A DNA stretch of 10,964 bases from an uncultured Clostridia bacterium. GTDB taxonomy: Bacteria > Bacillota > Clostridia > Oscillospirales > Oscillospiraceae. The DNA lies in the NCBI GenBank assembly GCA_945946745.1, contig CAMEWZ010000044.1:1-10964 (forward strand), in the 5' to 3' direction. Both the position numbers and the translations under genes were made by a program. Shown one piece after another: positions 6,382-10,964 of this stretch. Within the stretch, counting starts at the first letter, position 1; each line of letters opens with the position of its first letter. The notes beneath the pieces are model-generated. The model searched no databases and had not been told where the DNA came from. It saw nothing but the letters and a program-made list of their open reading frames with translations.

Positions 6382-7290
6382 ATGAACAAACAGGAACTTG
6401 CCGCCATGGTGGCGGAAATTCTCGGGGATATGGGAACCGAGCCTATGGTAAAGGCCAGCGACTACCGCCCCACCGCGCCGCAGCCGGAGAAACGATCTCC
6501 GGCCTATGACGACGGGGATTTTGTACCGGATGTGACCGCGCTGGATCTGCGGCGGTTGTATCTGGTGGAGCATCCGGAAAATGGGGAAAAATTCCGAAAA
6601 ATGAAGGAACGCACCCCTGCCCGTTTGGGCAGCGGACGCGCTGGCCCCCGGTACAAGACTCTGACCATGCTCCGGTTCCGGGCAGATCACGCGGCGGCCC
6701 AGGACGCGGTGTTCTCCCAGGTGCCGGAGGATTTCGCGGCGAAAAACGGCATGGTGGAGGTTCAGACAAAGTGCCAGAATAAGGACGAATATCTGACCCG
6801 GCCGGATCACGGCCGCTGCTTTGACGAGGAAAACCAGGCGAAAATTCGTGCCGCCATCCCCGGCACGCCCCGGGTGCAGATCGTGGTGGGGGACGGGCTT
6901 AGCTCGGCGGCCATCACCGCCAACGCCATGGACTGCCTGGAGGCCATCCGGGAGGGACTCAAGCTGAAGGGCATCGACCCGGGAACGCCGATTTTCGTCC
7001 GCTATTGCCGGGTAGGCGCGGGGGACGCCATCGGGGACATCACCGGCTGCGAGCTGGTGTGTATGCTGGTGGGGGAGCGGCCGGGTCTGGTCACGGATAA
7101 GAGCATGTCCGCCTATCTCACCTACCGGCCCAGAACCGGGGTGTCGGAGTCTGCCCGGACGGTGGTTTCCAATATCCATGCCCAGGGAACCCCCGCTGTG
7201 GAGGCCGGGGCCCACATTGCCGGGCTGATCGAAACCATTCTGAAGCGCAAGGTATCCGGCGTGGGCCTGCATAAGGAGGCGGGGGCATGA
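6382..7290 (+). CDS. eutC: EutC, ethanolamine ammonia-lyase small subunit
   Basis: Partner of EutB; contributes to binding adenosylcobalamin. The 302-aa product is near the enteric length of 295. Hallmarks are RLGSGRAGPRYKT (81-93), YLTRPDHGR (137-145), the Rossmann-like VQIVVGDGLSSAAI (165-178), FVRYCRVGAGDAIGD (205-219), LVGERPGL (229-236) and SNIHAQGTPAVEAG (263-276). Residues 1-18 (MNKQELAAMVAEILGDM) form a predicted amphipathic helix joined by a flexible polar linker (about 25-45) to the core, the usual look of a microcompartment targeting sequence. It is separated from eutB by pduL, the 132-aa gene and eutN, which is atypical. Its TGA overlaps the eutL ATG. Confidence 0.96.
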   Translation: MNKQELAAMVAEILGDMGTEPMVKASDYRPTAPQPEKRSPAYDDGDFVPDVTALDLRRLYLVEHPENGEKFRKMKERTPARLGSGRAGPRYKTLTMLRFRADHAAAQDAVFSQVPEDFAAKNGMVEVQTKCQNKDEYLTRPDHGRCFDEENQAKIRAAIPGTPRVQIVVGDGLSSAAITANAMDCLEAIREGLKLKGIDPGTPIFVRYCRVGAGDAIGDITGCELVCMLVGERPGLVTDKSMSAYLTYRPRTGVSESARTVVSNIHAQGTPAVEAGAHIAGLIETILKRKVSGVGLHKEAGA

Positions 7291-7919
7291 TTCCGGTTCG
7301 GGTTCTGGCGGTGCGGTATCTGGCCAACGCCAGCCCCGCCCTGTGCGCGGCCCTGGGCGCGCCCAAGGGATACCCATCCCTGGGCCTCATTACCACGGAC
7401 TGCGATGACGCTACCTATATCGCGCTGGACGCGGCCACCAAGGCGGCGGAGGTGGAGGTGGCCTACAGCCGCAGCTTTTATGCCGGAGCGGCCAACGCCT
7501 CCACCCCCAATGCCGGGGAGGTCATCGGCATCCTGGCGGCCCAGACTCCGGGGGCGGTGAAAAGCGGCATGGAGGCGGCGCTGGCGGCCTTGGGCCGGAT
7601 TGGGTTCCAGGAAGTGGAGCATGTTCCCTACCTGGCCCAGACGGTCAGCAGCGTGGGCGGATTCCTGGCCCGGGAGGCGGGGGTGCGGCAGGGAACGGCC
7701 CTGGCCTATCTCATTGCCCCGCCGCTGGAGGGAATGTACGCGCTGGACGCGGCGCTGAAGGCAGCGGATGTGACGTTATGTAAACTCTACGCGCCGCCCA
7801 GCGAAACCAATTTCGGCGGCGGCCTGCTGTCCGGCACCCAAAGCGCCTGTGAGGCTGCCTGCGCGGCCTTTGCCGACGCGGTGGCAGAGGTTGCCGCCCG
7901 GCCTTTGGAAAGCATATAA
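7287..7919 (+). CDS. eutL: EutL, tandem-BMC trimeric shell protein
   Basis: Two fused BMC domains forming a pseudohexameric trimer with a gated central pore in the shell. The 210-aa product (about 219 in enterics) shows the EutL pattern: YPSLGLITTDCDDATYIALDA near residue 30, AAQTPGAVKSGMEA around 90, PPLEGMYALDAALKAADV around 145-165, and PPSETNFGGGLLSGTQSAC around 170-190. The last segment is nearly diagnostic for EutL over other BMC-T proteins. It follows eutC directly by an ATGA overlap, the conserved eutC-eutL neighbourhood. Eleven bases containing AAGGAGG separate it from eutE. Confidence 0.95.
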   Translation: MIPVRVLAVRYLANASPALCAALGAPKGYPSLGLITTDCDDATYIALDAATKAAEVEVAYSRSFYAGAANASTPNAGEVIGILAAQTPGAVKSGMEAALAALGRIGFQEVEHVPYLAQTVSSVGGFLAREAGVRQGTALAYLIAPPLEGMYALDAALKAADVTLCKLYAPPSETNFGGGLLSGTQSACEAACAAFADAVAEVAARPLESI

Positions 7920-7930
7920 AGGAGGGCTTT

Positions 7931-9385
7931 ATGGAACTGGATAAGGATTTATCCGCCCGGCAGGAGGCCCGGACGTTGGCCCGGGCCGCGGAGAGCGCCC
8001 AGCGGATTCTGGGAGAAATGCCCCAGGAAAAGCTGGACGCCATCGTAGAAGCGGTGGCGAAGGCCTTTGAAAAGGAGGCCTTCTCCCTGGCGGAAATGGC
8101 GGTGCGGGAGACGGGGTTCGGCAATGTGGAGGACAAAACCACAAAGAACCTGTTCGCCTCCCGGCAGGTAGCCCAGGCGGTGCGGGGGATGAAAACCGTT
8201 GGCCTGCTGCGGCAGGAGCCGGGGCTATGGGAGTATGGGGTGCCGGTGGGAGTGATTGCCGCCATCGTTCCCAGCACCAATCCCACCTCGACGGTGTGCT
8301 ACAAGGCCATCATCGCCTTGAAGGCAGGCAACGCCATTGTGTTTTCTCCCCATCCCAAAGCGATTTGCTGTACCCGCCAGGCTGTGCAGATTGTGGCGGA
8401 GGCGGCGGAAAGGGCCGGCGCGCCCAAGGGAAGCGTGTCCTGCTTAACGATCCCCGTTTTGGCAGGATGCCAGGAGCTGATGGCGGCGGAGCCGGTGCGG
8501 CTGATCCTAGCCACGGGAGGCCCCGGTATGGTGAAGGCGGCCTATTCCTCCGGAAAGCCGGCCATCGGCGTTGGCGCGGGCAACGGCCCTGCCTATATTC
8601 ACCACAGCGCGGATGTTTCCAGGGCGCTGGCGCGGATCATCCGCTCCAAAACCTTTGATAACGGCACGGTCTGTGCCTCGGAGCAGAGCATTATTGTGGA
8701 AAAGGCCCTGGAGGAGCGGGTCATCGCCGAAGGAAAGCGCCAGGGCTGCTACTTTATGAACCCGGAGGAGGCGGGACGGCTGGCAAAGCTGCTGTTCCGA
8801 CCCAATGGTACGCTGAATCCGGAAATTGTGGGAAAAACCGCCATTTTCCTGGCTGAGAAAAGCGGCTTTTCTGTGCCCCGGGAGACGAAGGTGCTGATCG
8901 CCCGGGAGCAGGAGGCAGGCCCGGCGCGTCCCTATTCCATGGAGAAGCTCTGCCCGGTGCTGGCGTTTTTTGTGATGGATAACGAGGAGGCGGTGCTGGA
9001 AAAGTGCGTGGAGGTGCTCACCTTTGAGGGCAGCGGCCACACCTTCGCCATGCACGCGGAGGACGAGGGGGTTATCCGGCGTTTCGCGGCGAAAATCCCC
9101 GTGTCCCGGTTCCTGGTGAATACCCCGGCGGCGCTGGGAGGCATCGGCGCCACCACGGCGCTGTTCCCGGCGTTGACTCTGGGCTGCGGCGCGGTGGGAG
9201 GGAGCAGTTCCTCCAACAACATTTCGCCGCTGGATCTGATCAACCTGCGCCGGGTAGCCTGGGACAAGGAGAAGTCCGAGGAAAAACCGGCGTCCATGGA
9301 CACCGGCCTTGTGGAAATGCTCACCGAGAAAATCCTGCAGCGGCTGGAAAAGCAGCTGCCAACGGAAGGAAATGGCATCCCTTGA
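7931..9385 (+). CDS. eutE: EutE, acylating acetaldehyde dehydrogenase with C-terminal helix
   Basis: CoA-acylating aldehyde dehydrogenase: acetaldehyde + NAD+ + CoA to acetyl-CoA. The 484-aa product has PSTNPTSTV (114-122), the nucleotide-binding ATGGPGM (194-200), GVGAGNGPAYI (213-223) and the catalytic Cys248 in NGTVCASEQ, with GSGHTFAMH (367-375) and the C-terminal SSSSNNISPLDLINLRR. The N-terminus begins close to the catalytic fold and lacks the roughly 30-residue targeting leader of enteric EutE. Instead, after a charged linker (445-457), residues 459-476 (GLVEMLTEKILQRLEKQL) make an amphipathic helix resembling an encapsulation peptide. AAGGAGGG at 7919-7926 is a strong ribosome site. 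The adjacent shell gene eutL supports this role. Confidence 0.95.
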   Translation: MELDKDLSARQEARTLARAAESAQRILGEMPQEKLDAIVEAVAKAFEKEAFSLAEMAVRETGFGNVEDKTTKNLFASRQVAQAVRGMKTVGLLRQEPGLWEYGVPVGVIAAIVPSTNPTSTVCYKAIIALKAGNAIVFSPHPKAICCTRQAVQIVAEAAERAGAPKGSVSCLTIPVLAGCQELMAAEPVRLILATGGPGMVKAAYSSGKPAIGVGAGNGPAYIHHSADVSRALARIIRSKTFDNGTVCASEQSIIVEKALEERVIAEGKRQGCYFMNPEEAGRLAKLLFRPNGTLNPEIVGKTAIFLAEKSGFSVPRETKVLIAREQEAGPARPYSMEKLCPVLAFFVMDNEEAVLEKCVEVLTFEGSGHTFAMHAEDEGVIRRFAAKIPVSRFLVNTPAALGGIGATTALFPALTLGCGAVGGSSSSNNISPLDLINLRRVAWDKEKSEEKPASMDTGLVEMLTEKILQRLEKQLPTEGNGIP

Positions 9386-9428
9386 CGGTTTCCCATCCCG
9401 CGTATGCGTCAAATGAAGGAGGGGCGGC

Positions 9429-10511
9429 GTGTCGTTCCATGAGATTTTGATTGCCGTTATGGCGGCCTTTGCTGTCCTGGGAGCCATTGACCGGATTTTC
9501 GGAAATCGGTTTGGTATGGGGCAGGAATTTGAAAACGGGATCCTTGCCATGGGTTCTTTGGCCCTGGCCATGGTGGGCATCGTGTCCCTGGCGCCGGTGC
9601 TGGCGGCGGTGCTGAAGCCAGTGGTGGTTCCGGTCTACGCCTTTTTGGGGGCAGACCCGGCCATGTTTGCCGGAACCATTCTGGCAAATGATATGGGCGG
9701 CGGCGCGCTGGCGGCGGAAATGACCGACGATCCCCAGGCGGCGCTGCTGGGGGGCGTGCTGACGGGGGCCATGCTGGGCGCTACCATCGTCTTTACCATC
9801 CCGGTGGCTATGGGGATTTTGGAGGAAAAGGATCGGCCTGCCATGGCAAAAGGCATCCTTTGCGGCATTGTGACCATTCCTCTTGGGGTACTGGTGGGGG
9901 GATTGGCGGCAGGCTTCCCGGTGGGAATGGTGCTGCGGAATCTGATTCCCATTGTGCTCTTTGCGGCGCTGATTGCCCTGGGATTGTGGCGGGCGGAAAA
10001 GGCCATGGTCAAGGGCTTTGCAGTGTTCGGCAAATTTGTGGTCATCGTGGTGACGGTGGGCCTGGCGGCGGCCATTGTGGAGGAGCTGACGGGCTTCGTC
10101 CTCATACCGGGCATGGCCCCCATTTCCGAGGGCTTTGCCACGGTGGGCGCCATCGCCATTGTGCTGGCGGGCGCCTTCCCGTTGGTATTTGTCATCACCA
10201 AGCTGCTGCGAAAGCCCCTGCTGGCTTTGGGGCGGCGGCTGGGCATCAATGACGCGGCTGCTGCCGGACTGATTGCAAGCCTTGCCAATTCCATTGCCGC
10301 CTTCGGCATGGTGAAGGATATGAACCAGCGGGGAAAGGTCATCAACATCGCCTTTGCCGTGTCGGCGGCCTTTGTGTTCGGCGACCACCTGGGCTTCACC
10401 GCCGGGTTTGCTCCGGAGATGATCGGCCCCATGATCCTGGGCAAGCTGGCAGGCGGCATCAGCGCCGTGGCCGTGGCCATGTGGCTGACCCGGGACGAGG
10501 AAAAGACTTGA
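9429..10511 (+). CDS. eutH: EutH, ethanolamine transporter
   Basis: Integral membrane permease for ethanolamine uptake at low concentration or low pH. The 360-aa product is mostly hydrophobic, with around ten likely membrane segments by eye. Family motifs include ANDMGGGALA (86-95) and ANSIAAFGMVKDMNQRGKV (286-304), followed by FVFGDHLGF. It is somewhat shorter than enteric EutH (about 408 aa). The start is GTG 9429, supported by AAGGAGG at 9416-9422, 6 nt upstream. It is the last eut gene; its TGA (10509-10511) lies within the -35 box of the next transcription unit and no terminator hairpin follows it directly. Confidence 0.93.
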   Translation: MSFHEILIAVMAAFAVLGAIDRIFGNRFGMGQEFENGILAMGSLALAMVGIVSLAPVLAAVLKPVVVPVYAFLGADPAMFAGTILANDMGGGALAAEMTDDPQAALLGGVLTGAMLGATIVFTIPVAMGILEEKDRPAMAKGILCGIVTIPLGVLVGGLAAGFPVGMVLRNLIPIVLFAALIALGLWRAEKAMVKGFAVFGKFVVIVVTVGLAAAIVEELTGFVLIPGMAPISEGFATVGAIAIVLAGAFPLVFVITKLLRKPLLALGRRLGINDAAAAGLIASLANSIAAFGMVKDMNQRGKVINIAFAVSAAFVFGDHLGFTAGFAPEMIGPMILGKLAGGISAVAVAMWLTRDEEKT

Positions 10512-10537
10512 CAAACCTTGGTTTTCTGGGATATAAT
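10508..10537 (+). promoter_or_regulatory. Sigma-A-type promoter of metG
   Basis: TTGACA at 10508-10513 and TATAAT at 10532-10537 are both perfect consensus, with an 18-bp spacer. Transcription would begin near 10544, at the start of the T-box leader. The -35 box contains the eutH stop codon (TGA 10509-10511). Confidence 0.85.
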
Positions 10538-10543
10538 AGCAAA

Positions 10544-10785
10544 GATATCGCAAAAGGCTGCGAAAAGAAGAGTATTTCGCCGAAACCGGCCAGAGAGCCC
10601 CGTTTGCTGGAAAGGGGTACGGACAGAAGCGGAAGAACATGGTCTTGGAGCCGGAGGCTCGATAGGTAGGGCTTCCCGGGACGTCCCGTTACAGGCGGCA
10701 TGAGGCGTTTGCTTCGGTAAACGCGAATCAAGGTGGTACCGCGTCATTTTTTGCCGCCCTTGGCTGATAACCAAGGGCGGCTTTT
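10544..10785 (+). ncRNA. T-box riboswitch, tRNA-Met responsive (metG leader)
   Basis: Leader RNA that reads uncharged tRNA and lets transcription continue into metG when Met-tRNA runs low. The T-box AAGGTGGTACCGCG is at 10730-10743; its TGGT (10734-10737) matches the tRNA 3' end ACCA. Upstream are the Stem I features AGAGAG and GCTGGAAAGGGG, and AGTA at 10571-10574. The expected specifier is ATG at 10639-10641 in GAACATGG, fitting methionine and the downstream gene. A Stem III hairpin with CGGGACGTCCCG followed by TTACAG lies at 10677-10694. The antiterminator helix can use CGCG at 10722-10725 with 10740-10743. The start is estimated from the promoter. Confidence 0.93.
10753..10785 (+). terminator. 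T-box intrinsic terminator
   Basis: Bases 10753-10763 (GCCGCCCTTGG) pair perfectly with 10771-10781 (CCAAGGGCGGC) over a 7-nt loop, followed by TTTT. It is the alternative to the T-box antiterminator. It is also the first clear intrinsic terminator downstream of the eut operon. Confidence 0.9.
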
Positions 10786-10806
10786 CATTTAAGGAGGAGA
10801 TTTCGT

Positions 10807-10964
10807 ATGTGCGAAACATGCAAGGGGAATTTCTACATCACCACCCCCATTTATTACCCGTCCGCCAAGCTGCATATCGGCCACACCTACTGCACCGTGG
10901 CTACGGACGCCATGGCCCGGTATAAGCGGCTCCAGGGCTACAACGTCATGTTCCTCACCGGCAC
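10807..10964 (+). CDS. metG: Methionyl-tRNA synthetase, N-terminal fragment (runs off window)
   Basis: Charges tRNA-Met with methionine in the cytoplasm. Only the first 52 codons are present. The product reads MCETCKGNFYITTPIYYPS and then KLHIGHTYCTVATDAMARYKRLQGY-NVMFLTG; the class I synthetase HIGH signature lies in KLHIGH, and FYITTPIYYP is the standard MetRS opening. The start is ATG 10807, with AAGGAGGA at 10791-10798, 8 nt upstream. A short N-terminal extension, MCETCKGN, carries a CxxC pair before the usual beginning; its meaning is unclear. Control by the T-box just upstream with an ATG specifier supports the call. It is not functionally part of the eut operon. Confidence 0.95.
   Translation, partial: MCETCKGNFYITTPIYYPSAKLHIGHTYCTVATDAMARYKRLQGYNVMFLTG

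Noticed and set aside
5668..7377. Long open frame on the minus strand (569 codons), and similar long minus-strand frames at 1384-2694 and 9321-10640
   Set aside because: They lie antisense to well-recognised eut genes, their translations are low-complexity and rich in Pro, Arg, His and Gln, and none shows a family motif. They are shadows of GC-rich coding DNA.
9386..9428. Regulatory element between eutE and eutH
   Set aside because: The 43-bp gap holds only the eutH ribosome site; no hairpin with a T-run or promoter was seen.

Overview
This window carries a near-complete ethanolamine-utilisation (eut) operon that encodes a bacterial microcompartment (BMC). All twelve genes are on the + strand, from about 174 to 10511. 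They are followed by a separate housekeeping unit, a T-box-controlled methionyl-tRNA synthetase gene (metG), which runs off the right edge. The DNA is GC-rich. A T-box leader, Gram-positive-type ribosome binding sites (AAGGAGG-like), a PduL-type phosphotransacylase in place of a Pta-type EutD, and a Cys-poor EutT together point to a GC-rich member of the Firmicutes. My guess is a gut Clostridia of the Oscillospirales kind. This is inferred from gene style, not from a marker gene.

Layout: 1-32 is a hairpin-bearing repeat-like sequence. 31-108 is a leader that can fold as a hairpin with an ANTAR-type hexaloop, mutually exclusive with a terminator-like hairpin plus T-run; this suggests EutV-style antitermination. 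The operon order is eutG (alcohol dehydrogenase), eutA (reactivase), eutM (hexameric shell protein), eutT (cobalamin adenosyltransferase), eutB (lyase large subunit), pduL (phosphotransacylase), an unnamed 132-aa protein, eutN (pentameric vertex), eutC (lyase small subunit), eutL (trimeric shell protein), eutE (acetaldehyde dehydrogenase) and eutH (ethanolamine transporter). Spacing is tight, with four ATGA stop/start overlaps and one 8-bp overlap, so the block is almost certainly cotranscribed and partly translationally coupled. No gap between genes reaches 300 bases except the metG leader (10512-10806, 295 bp), which is filled by a promoter and the T-box.

How it works together: EutH imports ethanolamine. 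EutBC with adenosylcobalamin splits it to acetaldehyde and ammonia inside the shell (EutM facets, EutL pores, EutN vertices). EutA exchanges damaged cofactor and EutT makes new adenosylcobalamin. EutE oxidises acetaldehyde to acetyl-CoA, PduL converts this to acetyl phosphate and recycles CoA, and EutG reduces a share of the acetaldehyde to ethanol to regenerate NAD+. EutS, EutP, EutQ, EutJ, EutK and the EutVW regulators are not seen here; some may lie upstream of the window.

The pathway itself is known. The points most worth a second look are the separation of eutB from eutC by three genes, a putative encapsulation helix on the C-terminus of EutE instead of its N-terminus, the ANTAR-like leader, the EutT without the Cys metal motif, a 132-aa protein that appears to share a module with EutT, and a metG promoter whose -35 box overlaps the eutH stop codon with no terminator in between.
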